Shown here in pieces: positions 10,601 through 21,347 of a stretch of 64,000 nucleotides of DNA. Source of the DNA: Gracilaria gracilis (Eukaryota > Rhodophyta > Florideophyceae > Gracilariales > Gracilariaceae); the NCBI GenBank assembly GCA_030374805.1, contig JARGSG010000189.1, positions 434,001-498,000 on the forward strand, written 5' to 3'. The notes under the pieces were generated by a model that worked only from the letters and a program-made list of their open reading frames with translations, had not been told where the DNA came from and searched no databases. Numbering within the stretch: the stretch's first letter is position 1; each line of letters starts with the position of its first letter. A program made the translations under genes and the position numbers.

Positions 10601-10687
10601 GAGCGGCAGGGCCGGGGTTCGAACAACGAACCCCGGGCCCACACAAAAAGCACACGAGGGCGGTTACCGATTGAGCTATAGCCGCCC
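10601..10687 (-). other. tRNA-like segment in downstream LTR of the miniature element
   Basis: On the minus strand an 87-nt segment has an A-box-like TAGCTCAATCGG and a B-box-like TTCGAACCCC. Its ends, GGGCGGC and GCCGCTC, can form a 7-bp acceptor stem with one G-U pair. The T-arm region is extended into a longer hairpin (GGGGTTCG...CGAACCCC), and D and anticodon arms do not fold cleanly. It is therefore tRNA-derived and probably not a working tRNA. It could supply an internal RNA polymerase III promoter. Confidence 0.7.
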
Positions 10688-10826
10688 ACGGTGTGGTGAC
10701 ATCGAGTTACACCGCCAGAGGTGTTATCGTGGCCCTCTGTGACCGTTAGCCACAGATGACAGCAGCTACACTGCCCTCTATGATTCACCGACGTCTAGAA
10801 TGATCATTGTAGTGAACTGGGGGGAA

Positions 10827-10913
10827 GAGCGGCAGGGCCGGGGTTCGAACCACGAACCCCGGGCCCACACAAATAGCACACGAAGGCGGTTACAGATTGA
10901 GCTATGGCCACGC
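10827..10913 (-). other. tRNA-like segment in upstream LTR of the miniature element
   Basis: Second 87-nt copy, same length as at 10601-10687. The B box is closer to consensus here (GGTTCGAACCCC) while the A box (TAGCTCAATCTG) and the 5' acceptor side (GCGTGGC) are weaker. The length is exactly kept, so the two LTRs diverged by substitution. Confidence 0.7.
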
Positions 10914-11002
10914 ACAGTGTGGTGACCCCGAGCCACACCGCCGGAGGTGTTATCTTGGCCCGCTTGTGGCTGACAGCTACAGCTGACAGCAGCTACACAT
11001 AT

Positions 11003-13464
11003 CCTTCCAGTAAAAATAGGCTTTGATCGTGGTGATCGTTACTCTAGAGCTTCTGTGACCTCCATGACCGGCGTGAGCGGCTATTGCCACTCTCAATATC
11101 ATCAATGTGTGATCGGATGGAATCCACAAAACTCCATGTAGGTTTCGAATGCCATTCTTAGTGCTTTCGAAAGACTTGGGCGGTGATTCCTGAACTGCAT
11201 TCTGTACCGCTTTGATTTGTTCGAGAGTGGGCCAGTCTAATCTGGCATCTGAGCCGGGGTCGACTGGTGCGACCATCAGAGCGTTTGCGCGGAGACGCGA
11301 GGTTGCTTTGACCTTCTGTACGGGGTACACGGCCCAACGAGTGAGCATATCGGCCCACACGTTCTGCTCATCAGGTAGGTGTTCTATGACATACCTGAAC
11401 GCACTGAGTTTCAGCGCCCATCTCATCAACTTGCTTGCTTTATGCTTTGAGATACCAGAATTGCGTCCGTAAGGGTCATACAGGTATACCAGATTTGCGT
11501 GGTCTGTAAATATGTTCACCTCGCGTCCGTACACGAGATACTCTAGTCGACACATTGCTTTTACAATAGGGAAACCTTCCTATTCAGGTACTGACCAATT
11601 GGCTGTTGATCCTGAGAACCTGCCGGAGAGGAAACAGAGAGGCTCATGTCTCTACTCAGCGAGAGGTTTGCTCCGGTCTTCTGCTGGTACCTGGGTTAAG
11701 ACACCTTCCGAGTGCGTGTCGGACGCATCCGTAAAGAGAAAGAGATGGTGATCGCTCTTGGGGTGAACAAGTTTGACCGATGCAACCAGTTGTTGCTTGA
11801 TGTCCGCGAAAGCGGACGCATGCTCTGCGCCCCATGAGTTGCAGAGGGATAAGTTTCGAAGAGCTGATTTGGTTCGCTTGCCAACTTTTGTGCAGCGGTC
11901 TTCGAGTAAGGTAAAGGGAAGCAATTCGTTTGGAGTATTCCGGTATACTGTTTCTCATCCAATTGGTAGCGCAAACGAATTGTTGCAGCTCGTTTGCCAT
12001 TGTTGGTGTTCTCATAGATACGAGTGACTGATAATGGCGAGGGTGGTACTGTGTTCCTTCCGAAGAAATATTTCGTACGCGGAAATGGACTTTGTGTGTA
12101 AACAGAGTTGTCTTCTCTGCGTGTACTTTGAGTCCGATCTCCTCACAGACGCATAGGAATGATTCGATGTTGTACAATAGCTCTTGCTCAGTTGTAGCGT
12201 AGAACAAGAAATCATCAATCCATTGCAGTAGCTTCTCGACTCGTCCGTCGAATCGGTGTGCGAGAACTGACTGAAAGTGATTTCCGGAGTCACTACCGCC
12301 TTGGAGAAGGCGTTTTGAGAAGTAGATCCCGAGAGGTGTCTGTATGGACATCATTTCCTGCGATTCTGCTGAGAGTGGAACTTGCCAGTACCCGTGTGTC
12401 AAATCAACTTTCGCGAAGCAAGTGCTTCCTGCGACGTCTTGGAACTTTGATTTCAAGTGCGGCATGGCTGATTGGACTGGCACAGTTCGGGCATTGGGTC
12501 CTCTCAGGTCTACGGTGAAGTGGAGCTTCGTAGAACCTGGCTTCGGCACGGCGAGGCCCGGTGAAGCCCACCCCGCAGATAGATTCTTGTAAATGGCGCC
12601 TACAGCTTCAAGTTCTCTGATGGTTTGGATGATGAAGTCTCTTTGTTGTGGGGCGTAGCGTCTCTGCGGAGACCTGTACGATTTGAAGTTTTCGACTGGT
12701 GTGATAGTCAGTGGTGGAACGTCTGCTGGGGAATCGGGTCCTAGTTTGATGCGGAAGACCTTTCGATACTTTTCCAGCATCTTGGATATTCGATTGGAAC
12801 CTTCCTTGGATATCCCGTTACCTCTGGCGTCTTTGACAATCCGTTGGAACGCTTCGTCGATGGATGCCTTGCTGTCGACTCCAATACCTGCAGCCAGTGA
12901 CTCCGGCAGCTCAATGGAATCTTCTTCAGTATCTGCGTATGATAGGTCTTGATACCTTGCAGTTGCGAACTTGAAATGCGATGGGTTCAAGTCGCTCACA
13001 TCGTGGTCGTTAATGTCGTCCTTTACGCGCATGAGGTGATCTCTGAGGTTGAATCCGATGGAGTTGAGGAAAGAGCGGCCCAGGAGATTCTCGTCCATTG
13101 GCTGGTTCACAACGTAGAACTCTACGCCTCGGACGCGTACTGGTATGTTCGATCCCGGTTGATACACTGTGATTGTGAGTACGACAGAACGGGAGGCGGA
13201 AATCTCCGTTTGGTTCTGCGTCTTGAACGCTCCAGAAAGGGTTATAGGTTTCTCGAATGTTCGCACGGGTAGTCCAGGTACAGTTCGGGTCACCTTGGTA
13301 AACAATCCGTTATCTATTGCGCTGAAATCAGCGCCAGAGTCTCCGAGTAAGATTTCAAAGACGGAGTCCTCCAGAGCGACCCTGAAACGCCCGGAACTTT
13401 CGTGAGGAACGGGAATTTGGTCACTCGTAGCCTGCTTGACGGTCTTCGCTTTCTTAGCTCCCAC
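11003..13464 (-). pseudogene. Element B Pol: protease, reverse transcriptase, RNase H (broken)
   Basis: The main frame is 13464-11656. The protease active site is LLGDSGADFSAID. RT follows with FTVDLRGPNARTVP, FAKVDLTHGYWQVPL and the active site in LQWIDDFLFY, where the usual Y of YxDD is Q. RNase H begins with FTDASDTHSEGVLTQ in another frame (11652-11924). It continues in 11003-11555 with NIFTDHANLVYL and the QNVWADMLTRW phrase, followed by the first half of the integrase finger (AHAGHGGH). At least two frame changes break the polyprotein. Confidence 0.85.
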
Positions 13465-13577
13465 ATCACTGTAATGCTTCTCGAAGAGCTCCGTCTTGCG
13501 TTCTGCAGATGTGTCCGAACAGTCCTTTAGACGATGGATACCGTTGCACTTCTCGTTTAGACACGGTTGATTCCATT

Positions 13578-14462
13578 CTACTTTTTTGCGTTTGAACGCT
13601 GAGAATGCTTTTGCTGAGTTGCCAGACCCTGGGTGTCAGAGGGAAAGCTACTCTTGGAGTCCTTGCTGCTGCGCGTGTGACTTCGAAAGTTGCGACACTT
13701 GGCAGGATTCACGCGTGCTAAAGCAATTTTGGTCAGAGAGATTTCCAAGGCGATGTTCGATACTTCGTCTTTGAAAAGCTTGATATTGGCAAGTTGTTCT
13801 TTCCTCCATCCCCTACGCAGCATTCTAATCCTCTCTTGGAGAACGTCTGGTTTAAACTTGTTGATGAGGCCGTCGATGAATTTTTTGGCCATATCACTGT
13901 CTTTGAGAACCTCTGAGGCATCGTTGCGATCCAAAGCTGTGATGATGTCGATAATAAAATTAGCGACACCACCTGCCGGGTCCCACTTGTTTGGAGAAAA
14001 CGAAACTGCTCGAAGGGATGAGTCAATGCGTTCAGGAATTTCTTTGGGTGTAGACAAAGTGGCGTTGTCAAACCAAGTTTTCACAATTTGGTCTGTAGCT
14101 TCTTCGACAGTGAAGGGTCAATCGATCTCGCCCATTAGGCAGAGGGCGTGCAGAGTGGTTGCGTCTATGCAATCTTTGATAGACGCCTTGGATAGTTTGG
14201 AGTCCCCATCGCGATCTTTGTTGACATCATCAACCTTGGTGCAGTAGGCAGCGTATTCTGTTTCGAACTTTATTAGTGAAGGTTGATCTACCGTCTTCAG
14301 CAACGGGGGTTGAATGACAGAAACCACTCCGTAGGTTGATGTCGACATCTCAGCGCTATTTGTTTTGTGGTGCTCTACTAATGCTCTTTCAAGAGGCAAA
14401 GCGCTTTGTTGTCGATTGTCGTCACCACGTCGCAGCGCGCTCGCGAAGGCGTGAAAATCCAA
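13578..14462 (-). pseudogene. Element B gag (one in-frame stop)
   Basis: A single frame from 14462 to 13578 interrupted by TGA at 14118-14120. The likely start is the Met before STSTYGVVSVIQPP (about 14346-14348), because the upstream codons lie in the LTR. Capsid-like text includes TVDQPSLIKFETEYAAYC and ATDQIVKTWFDNATL. No zinc knuckle is seen in frame; a possible remnant (KCNGIHRLKDCS) is encoded at about 13520-13555 between gag and pol. Confidence 0.7.
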
Positions 14463-14759
14463 GGAGGGCAGACCCGCCAGATCGATGAAGATGATCCCTT
14501 CCGGGTTGTCTTCTCACAGGGTGAGAGACATTTATATTTGCCCCCTGTCGACCCAGTTGTCCACTAAGTCGACAGGCGTATGGAGGTAGCCATATGAACT
14601 TGCGCGAGTTTTGTACACGCAAAACATTCTACAGTAAGACTATCAATATCAAATAGATATATCAGTTACTTCTTCGCATAGGAAACCGCACAGTAAACCT
14701 GCGCGTGTATCCACGCACATGCGTACGAAACGTAATGTCGCTGCCGACATCCTACAACA
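14407..14759 (-). repeat. Element B 5' LTR
   Basis: 353 bp, starting TGTTGTAGG and ending CGACAACA on the element strand. It carries a TATAAAT motif (complement of about 14532-14538). The inner edge is set by the match to 1339 and by the TGTTG/CAACA termini. The next bases on the element strand are AAGCGCTTTGCC, with no tRNA 3'-end complement that I recognise. Confidence 0.88.
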
Positions 14760-14885
14760 CATGGCAATAGCCATGACCAGAATATTGATGGAGTGCTCTC
14801 CAACGCTAAGCGGGCAGGAAAGCCTGGCGTGTAGTGGGGTTGTTCCACAGAATTTGGACTTGGAGATGTCCTCAAGTCACCGGAG
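14760..14885. repeat. Repeat R, right remainder
   Basis: Begins with the CATGG target-site copy and matches, in reverse complement, 38990-39139 of the diverged R copy (for example AACGCTAAGCGGGCAGGAAA and TTCCACAGAATTTGGA). Homology fades around 14885, which I take as the R boundary. Confidence 0.75.
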
Positions 14886-14921
14886 TTTACAGCCGGATGC
14901 TTCACGAAGCAGGCGTGGCGC

Positions 14922-15030
14922 ACCAGGTTTCACGGCTCCAAGCCGGTACCGGTTGTCGATGCAAAGGATTCGTATCGTTCGGATCCTTCGCATCGACAAC
15001 CGTTATTCCTTTCGAGCCGTGAAACTTGGT
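14922..15030. repeat. 109-bp near-perfect inverted repeat (hairpin)
   Basis: Two arms of about 53 nt flank a 3-nt centre. The left arm starts ACCAGGTTTCACGGCTC and the right arm ends GAGCCGTGAAACTTGGT. The inner part CGGTTGTCGATGC pairs exactly with GCATCGACAACCG, with about nine mismatches overall. It abuts the end of repeat R. It could be a tiny foldback (MITE-like) element or a structured transcript; no target duplication was confirmed. Confidence 0.8.
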
Positions 15031-16506
15031 GCTGCTCAACTGTTTTTTATGACGTCGGGCGGTCCAAACCGATGTCGTGAGTGCTGAAAAGGAGGCACAG
15101 GTTGGAGTAGGAGGCGTTGAAGTGGGAGAGCATGGTGGCAATAATCCGATCGGGAGGGAAAGACGCCGCCGCGGGAAATGTTGGACTTGCGGAGGACTAC
15201 TTGCGGAGACTGGGGCACTATCGACATGATTGTATGTTTGCTTCGAGGAAGCAGTAGAAGAGTACCAAGTGATATAATCCGAAGCCTGCATCTGTGAAGG
15301 ACGATATGAAAATACAAAGCGCCGGTATTGTGCCTCGAACTGCCCAAAGTTCTGTGGCGGCACATGAGCACAGTGGTTCTTTGTCAACATCTTCATAGAG
15401 CAAATGACTGCACACAAACTTGGATTCTATTTTCCATTCCCAATAACTACAATTGTTCACGTGATTCTAATCAACATTGGGCTAACCGATGGTGATGGTT
15501 TATTGGAACGTTCAGTAACGTGACTTCACTCTCTTGATTACATATTGGAATGCAGAGAGGTTCTCTTTTGGGTTGCAGATATGATTTGGTGGTCGTATCT
15601 GATATGGCTTACTTCAGGTCGCACTGTCTTCTGGGTAGTGACCGTTCTCTACTACACTTAGTGGGTGGCTGTTGGCCACCTACAAATTTTCTTTGAGAGT
15701 GCAACCTACCGTTGCGCCAGCAGACTGTGCAAAATCTGTTCATATACTCCGACACCGTCAGCTACTGCATCGTAATCTTTCTTGGCATCACGTCTCATTC
15801 ACGGACGCAGATTCTAAGCCGTCTTTTCTTTCACGGACGCAGAATCTTAGCCATATTTTCTTCCACCCGCCCGTCGCTTACCCAGTACGATATTTAACAT
15901 ATCATATAGTTCTTTTCTTTAGTTCTACAGCGTCAACTAAGACGACGAGCAACGGTCGTTTTGGCAAGCGACTCGCACAGGGGTGCCCTAATCTTCGATT
16001 GCCTGGCAATTGGCATAGGGAGCCCGTAGTCTGACGAAGAAATTGGTCTGCTTGCAATTGCAGACTTTACGCAACTTTGAACGTAAGTAAAGGTTCAGAG
16101 GAGGCATTAAACCCTCATAGTTCTGGCAAGTGAATGAAGTGGGATAAGTTCCATGATTCATCTAAATCGGTAGAACGGCTGCTCCAATGTTCATTTCCAT
16201 CCCATCATCTGCTTCCACCAATTCTTTCCTCAAGTCGCCAAACACAGGTTCGTTACGAATATCATTCACCAGCTCCCGAAATGTTCTTACATCTGGCTTG
16301 CTCTTCTATTTTGCTAGTGAAAACTTACTTGTAGCGTAGATATGTGTTTGATAATGCTTACCTTCATACGAGACTTTCGTCACGTGCACTGGAACCTCGC
16401 CAAGGGGGAAGTTCGCTGCATGCAACAACCGTTGTGCATTATACCTACTGTTTGGTGCCCTTTGACTAAGCTAACTTGCCACACGTTCGTCGATACGCTC
16501 TCGGAA
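15031..16506. other. No recognisable gene
   Basis: Only short frames. The longest is on the minus strand (15417 to 14902, 171 residues, Ser/Pro-rich in its middle). It runs through the 109-bp hairpin and shows no family features, so I do not call it. A direct repeat TCACGGACGCAGA occurs at about 15798 and 15831. No RNA gene seen. Confidence 0.5.
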
Positions 16507-16730
16507 CTACTTCTTCTTTTCGTAATGCTCATGGACAATAGCTTCTTGTCTAATCTTGTTTTCGTCCAGGACATCCTCCCATCGAATCACAGTGACCTTG
16601 TTCGTTTCATAGACACTCTTTCTTTCCTTAATCGCAGTGGAGATCGCCGCCACATATACATTACCTCGTTTCAACGCTATTTCACGAGCTTTGTCAATAC
16701 CCAGTTTTCTTTTCCTTGACACAAATTTTA

Positions 16731-16935
16731 TGTTAGCATTGCGACCTCTCACAGATTACCTTTATTGATTGTCATCGACTATTTGTATGGTCGTATCTTG
16801 ATTACTTGAATTCAGGACCATTCGTTCTTATTTTACTGTACATCCATTGTTCTATATAAACATCTCAATGTGAGAGTCTTCCGACCCTCACTTCTGAGAC
16901 AACTTCCTTTTCGTATTCACGCTTTCTCTCTGATA
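16731..16935 (+). repeat. Element E 5' LTR
   Basis: 205 bp. Contains TATATAAA at about 16854-16861, followed about 25 nt later by a GTGAGAGTC stretch where transcription might start. Pairs with 21144-21347. Confidence 0.93.
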
Positions 16936-16949
16936 GGTTATGGGCCTAC
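16936..16949 (+). promoter_or_regulatory. Element E primer-binding site (internal initiator tRNA-Met half)
   Basis: The sequence GGTTATGGGCCTAC begins immediately after the LTR. Its first 11 bases are complementary to the anticodon stem-loop of eukaryotic initiator tRNA-Met (GGCCCATAACC), not to the 3' end of a tRNA. Drosophila copia is known to prime from such a tRNA half. A related GGTTATCGGGCCCC lies at the same place in element D. Confidence 0.7.
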
Positions 16950-17029
16950 TCGTGACACTACTGTGTACATCGATACATATTATATACTAAGTCGTCTGTT
17001 TTTTTTTTCTTGATTGTTCCACAATAGAG

Positions 17030-20000
17030 ATGGACAAGATAAGAATCAAGCCTTTTGATGAAAAAGACGACTACAAACTTTGGCTTATAAGGATTGAAGC
17101 AGCTTGTGACGCCAAAGGCATTGGCAATGTTTTACAACAAAGCCGTAATACATTTTCCAGTGACGACGAAAGACGTAAGGAGTTCGAAAACAACCAGAAG
17201 AAAGCAAGTGGGGTTATCGTCGCCGCTCTTTCTAACAAAGCACTACGCGTTGTCCAATCAGAAATTGGACAGCCCCATAAGATGTTGAAGCGCCTAGATG
17301 ATAGGTACGCATCTAAATCTACAGCATCTCGTATTGCAAAAATGTGTGAGCTGGTGACTCTCCGTTACAGCAGCATCGATCAAAATATCGGTAAAAACAT
17401 TGACGAGATGGCAGGAATTGTGGAACAACTGGCCAGCATGGATACAAAGCTACCAGAGGAACTCTCTGTCGCCCTTCTGATTTCGTCCATATCTGCAACA
17501 CAACTCAACCCTGTGTGCGCTTCCATCAAAACATTACCATCCGATAATGTAACTTGGGACACTGTGTCATCCAGGTTGCTGTATGAGACTCGTTCTCTGG
17601 AAAACCATCGATCTGAACGAGCAACTTCCGCTCGACCAAAGTGTGGCATCTGCAAGCGCCCTGGTCACATTACCAAGAGCTGTTACTTAAATCCTCGTAA
17701 CCCGAATAACAAATTGAATTTGAAGAAAAAAGGAGAACGAAACTTCTCAGCAAAGAACGATAAACAGCCAGATAACAGCGCATTAGGAAATAAGCAGAAC
17801 CGCAACCGTGCAGCTGTTGCTCGAGCTATGATGGCGCGGGCCGGCCCTTCTAAGCTGCTCATGCTGGACTCTTGTACTACAACCCATCTAACACCGGATT
17901 CTTCACATTTGAGCCAGTCTAAATCTTGCCATGTTCCAATCTCTCTCGGAGATGACTCCACAATTGTAGCTACTGAGCAAGGAACGCGCAGTGTGAATTG
18001 GTACTACAATGGAACAACAGCTTCAGTTCACTTAAGCAACACCCTCGCCTCTCCTCAGCTCGCGATGAGCTTACTTTCCATTCCGGCGTTAACTTCTAAG
18101 GGTATTGCCGTTTTATTTCTACCTGAAAAGGCACTGCTCATTGACATCGACAATGATTTTCAGGTTATTAGCGCCGCACCAAAACTACCAGACGGTCTGT
18201 GCTACATCCCTGAAGACTTTCGGGCATCTAGTTTACCACCAGAAAGTGAGGGTACTAACCGTGCAATGATGGCGAAAGTTCAAGAGATTGCAACAAATCT
18301 ATCCGTCTCCACACATGATGCCGAATGTGAACCGTCCACTGTTATTGAATCTGAATCCAGTTCCGAAATCATCATAGAAATTGATGTTACTTCTCAAAAT
18401 ATCAACTCGGATGTCGCTCTTTGGCACTCAAGATTTGCTCATACAATATCGAAGAGAGAAATTCTTCGCATGATACGGAACGACTTACTGCCAATCAATC
18501 GAGAATTCCGGACTGACTGCACACCGTGTGTGAAAGAAAAGTTTCGCAAAGAATTCAGAGGAAGCTTGACTTCTACTACTCGTCCTGGCCATCTTCACAC
18601 TGACATTACTGATGCCAATACAATCTCAGAGCAAGGGCATCGTTACTACCTGATAATTGTGGATGCATACAGTCGTTTTATCTTTGCATATCCGTTACGA
18701 AGCAAAGGGGAAGCATCTCAATATATTATGCAATTCAAGAACTGGTTTGAACGACAGTCAGGACATAATGTTCGTTCCCTCCATTCCGACGGTGGAAAAG
18801 AATTCTATCGAGTACAGAAACATTTTGAGAATGCCAGTATCACTGTGTCTCAGACGAGTACGAACACCCCCTCATCCAACGGCCTAGCTGAACGTTATGT
18901 TGGTATGCCATTTGGCTCTATTCGGGCTGCTCTATTTCAATCGAAATTACCGAAACGGTTCTGGAACTACGCACTCAAGCAAGTTATCGACGCTCGAAAC
19001 CTTGCAGTTCATCGTATTACAGAGCAAATACCATACGTTGCCCTACTGCAGGAGTACCCACCATACGTCAAGCATCTCAAAGCGTTCGGTTTTCATGTAT
19101 TAGTTCTTCGCAATAAGAGTCAAACCCGAAAAATGGACACCCGACTGAGGGATGGTCTAAATCTTGGTCATATTCAGGGAGGAATGTACTACATTCTTAC
19201 TGCCGATGGAATTATCCAGACCAAACACGTTCGTTTCTTTGAATCGAAATTTCCTGGTCTTTCAATTCTCAACAGTGCAATGCAGGAATCTCCTAGAAAC
19301 AGTAATCCAATCTATGCTGGAGATAACTCTGAAACAGAATACCACACCGAAAACGTGTCATTCCATATTCCTGATCCAGAGCATCATATTACATCCTCTG
19401 CTGGCCACTCATCTGATTCATCTGACTCTAAACTAAGTACATTCACTCACTATCCAGCAAAGGGATCAACCTATGATCCTGACCTTGGTGGCTATGCTTC
19501 AAATGAAGAGAGTGGAGGCCCGTCAGCTTCATGTGCTGTAGCTCAAAAACTACTGCCATCAGAAATCAGCACTTGCGACGTGCCTACACTTCACCAGGCT
19601 CTCAAATCGCCTGAAGCCTCATTGTGGATGGAAGGTATTAAGAAAGAGTTTGAAACAATTCAAGATCTTGGTACTTATGTGGATGCTGATGCCAACCATG
19701 GGAAACCAATTCCCTCCGGCATAATCCTTCGCCTAAAACGAGATCACAACGGACAACCATCACGTTTTAAAGCTCGTCTGGTAGCAAGAGGAAACTTTCA
19801 AAAAGATTGTAACAAGTCTGAAATGTATGCACCAGTTCTGAATTTTGAACTCTTCCGACTTATCTTTGCCGTGTCTATCGCTAAAGGGTGGGACCGTCAA
19901 CATGTGGACATAAAAGGTGCCTTCTTGCATGCCACCATTCCTGAAGGTAGCCCAATTTGGATCCGACTCCCCAAAATACCAGGCATTCCAGAAGCAAACG

Positions 20001-21130
20001 GAAGAATCGTTAAACTGGTCAAGTTGCTCTATGGCACGCGGGGAGCGCCAAAACTTTGATTTGAAAACCTGTCCTCGTTCTTAATATCAGTTAGTTTCAA
20101 ACAAGCCGTTTCGCATCCTTGCCTCTTCACCTTCACCCGAGGGGATCGCATGGTAATTGTTTTGGCATATGTTGATGATATATGCATCTTTGGACCTTCC
20201 GAACTTACGCAGTGGACCAAGAAGAAGCTTTTTGAACATTATGACGTTAGTGATCTTGGACGAACAGACCTTTACATGGGCGTGTCAATCAAAGAAACCG
20301 ATTCAGCTGTACATCTCCATCAAAAACCCTTAATTGATAACATTATTTCCATGTGCAACTTGGAAACAGCAAAGGCACTATCATACCCATTATCCGAAGG
20401 TCATTGTCTATATGAATCCAGGAGTCCTATGGCTGAAGAAGAAACTGTTGAGATATAGACTGTACCCTACCGTCAAGTTTTGGGCTCGCTACTGTTTCTC
20501 TGTACCCGCACTCGCCCAGACCTTACAACTGCAGTCTCTTTACTTGGAAAGTTCGCTTCATCCCCTAAACCCGAACACTGGAACTGCCTTAAGTCGGTTG
20601 TTCGATACCTTAAAGGAACCCGAAATCTTGGGTTACGACTTTCAAAGGATCTGTCCACGAATATAGAAGCTTGGTCTCATGCAGATTGGGGCCGAGACCT
20701 TGAGAAATGCCGGTCTAGGGGGGGTTATTACATCAGCATTGGCGGATTTCTCATTATTTGGAGCTCTAAGCTTCAGAAGTCTACCGCTCTATCAACCTCT
20801 GAGGCAGAGTTCTATGCTCTATCGGAATGTATCAAACAAACTCAATGGATTCGAAATGTTCTATCTGAAGTGGAACTGCCAGTTTTGGAGCCCATTCCAA
20901 TTCGTCAGGATAATCTTGGTACAATCCAGTGGTCAAAAGAATACCTTGGAATGAGGAGAGTGAAACATGTAGATATCAGGTACAACCATGTTTTGGACGC
21001 TGTCAAGAATGGGTTGGTTGATATTGTGTTCGTCCCTTCCAAGGAAAACCATTCTGATTTGCTGTCGAAATCGCTTACTGGTAATCTCTTCATTGTTCAC
21101 CGCAGTGCTCTCTGTGTGGCTCCCTTCTGA
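17030..21130 (+). pseudogene. Element E Gag-Pol polyprotein (two in-frame stops)
   Basis: One frame of 1,366 codons, starting at ATG 17030, interrupted by TGA at 20057-20059 (a Trp is expected) and TAG at 20456-20458. Order: Copia-type gag; CCHC zinc knuckle near residues 204-218 (CGICKRPGHITKSC); protease at about 280 with LDSCTTTHLT, where the usual DSG is DSC; integrase HHCC at about 464-500; DDE residues in LHTDITDA, LHSDGGKEF and SNGLAERYVG; RT with SRFKARLVARG, KGAFLHA and YVDD near 1046; RNase H with LSTSEAEFYALSE near 1254. Length and order are those of a complete Copia polyprotein. The stops make it inactive as written unless they are read through or are errors. Confidence 0.92.
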
Positions 21131-21143
21131 GGTCGAGGGGGGG

Positions 21144-21347
21144 TGTTAGCATTGCGACCTCTCACAGATTACCTTTATTGATTGTCATCGACTATTTGTA
21201 TGGTCGTATCTTGATTACTTGAACTCACGACATTCGTTCTTATTTTACTGTACATCCATTGTTCTATATAAACGTCTCAATGTGAGAGTCTTTCGATCCT
21301 CACTTCTGAGACAACTTCCTTGTCGTATTCACGCTTTCTCTGTGATA
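21144..21347 (+). repeat. Element E 3' LTR
   Basis: 204 bp, preceded by the polypurine tract and followed by the target-site copy TTTTA. Differs from the 5' LTR by scattered substitutions and one deleted base. Confidence 0.93.

Larger units (their letters stand above)
10582..10997 (-). mobile_element. Miniature LTR element (TRIM/SMART-like) with tRNA-like LTRs
   Basis: 416 bp made of two direct repeats, 10808-10997 (190 bp) and 10582-10770 (189 bp), separated by only 37 bp. Each repeat starts TGTAG and ends CTACA on the minus strand. The whole unit is flanked by a perfect 5-bp target duplication, CATAT at 10577-10581 and 10998-11002. It splits the zinc-finger part of B's integrase. The 37-bp centre ends AGAGGGCAG just before the second repeat, resembling a polypurine tract. 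Each repeat contains an 87-nt tRNA-like segment with A and B boxes. Architecture and target duplication fit a terminal-repeat retrotransposon in miniature. A tandem tRNA-derived SINE is the alternative. Confidence 0.75.
1339..14759 (-). mobile_element. Element B: Ty3/Gypsy chromodomain retrotransposon, interrupted
   Basis: Minus-strand Ty3/Gypsy element with gag, protease, RT, RNase H, integrase and a terminal chromodomain. Its 5' LTR is 14407-14759. Its 3' LTR is 1339-1473 plus 8758-8975, split by Copia element A. The two LTRs are both 353 bp once A is removed. They start TGTTGTA on the element strand and end CGACAACA. A perfect 5-bp target duplication CATGG flanks the whole structure, and the empty site is seen in the R copy near 39135. 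Coding frames carry stops and a lost catalytic residue, so the element is dead. A 416-bp miniature LTR element sits in its integrase. No ordinary TGG-type primer-binding site follows the 5' LTR. Confidence 0.9.
16731..21347 (+). mobile_element. Element E: Ty1/Copia retrotransposon, nearly intact
   Basis: Complete Copia element with LTRs 16731-16935 and 21144-21347, starting TGTTAG and ending TGATA. It has an exact 5-bp target duplication TTTTA (16726-16730, 21348-21352). The LTRs differ at about nine or ten positions. A primer site GGTTATGGGCC follows the 5' LTR directly, and a G-rich polypurine tract (GAGGTCGAGGGGGGG, 21129-21143) precedes the 3' LTR. One frame from 17030 to 21130 encodes the whole Gag-Pol with two stop codons. 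Confidence 0.95.

Noticed and set aside
10582-10997. Two tandem tRNA genes or two tandem SINEs
   Set aside because: D and anticodon arms do not fold as in a tRNA. The repeats end in TGTAG/CTACA with one 5-bp target duplication around the pair, which fits an LTR element better than two SINEs.
8526-14759. Tandem B elements sharing one LTR (internal sequence on both sides of the LTR at 8758-8975)
   Set aside because: The sequence at 1339-1473 is the distal end of the same 353-bp LTR, since its termini and the CATGG duplication match; element A simply split it.
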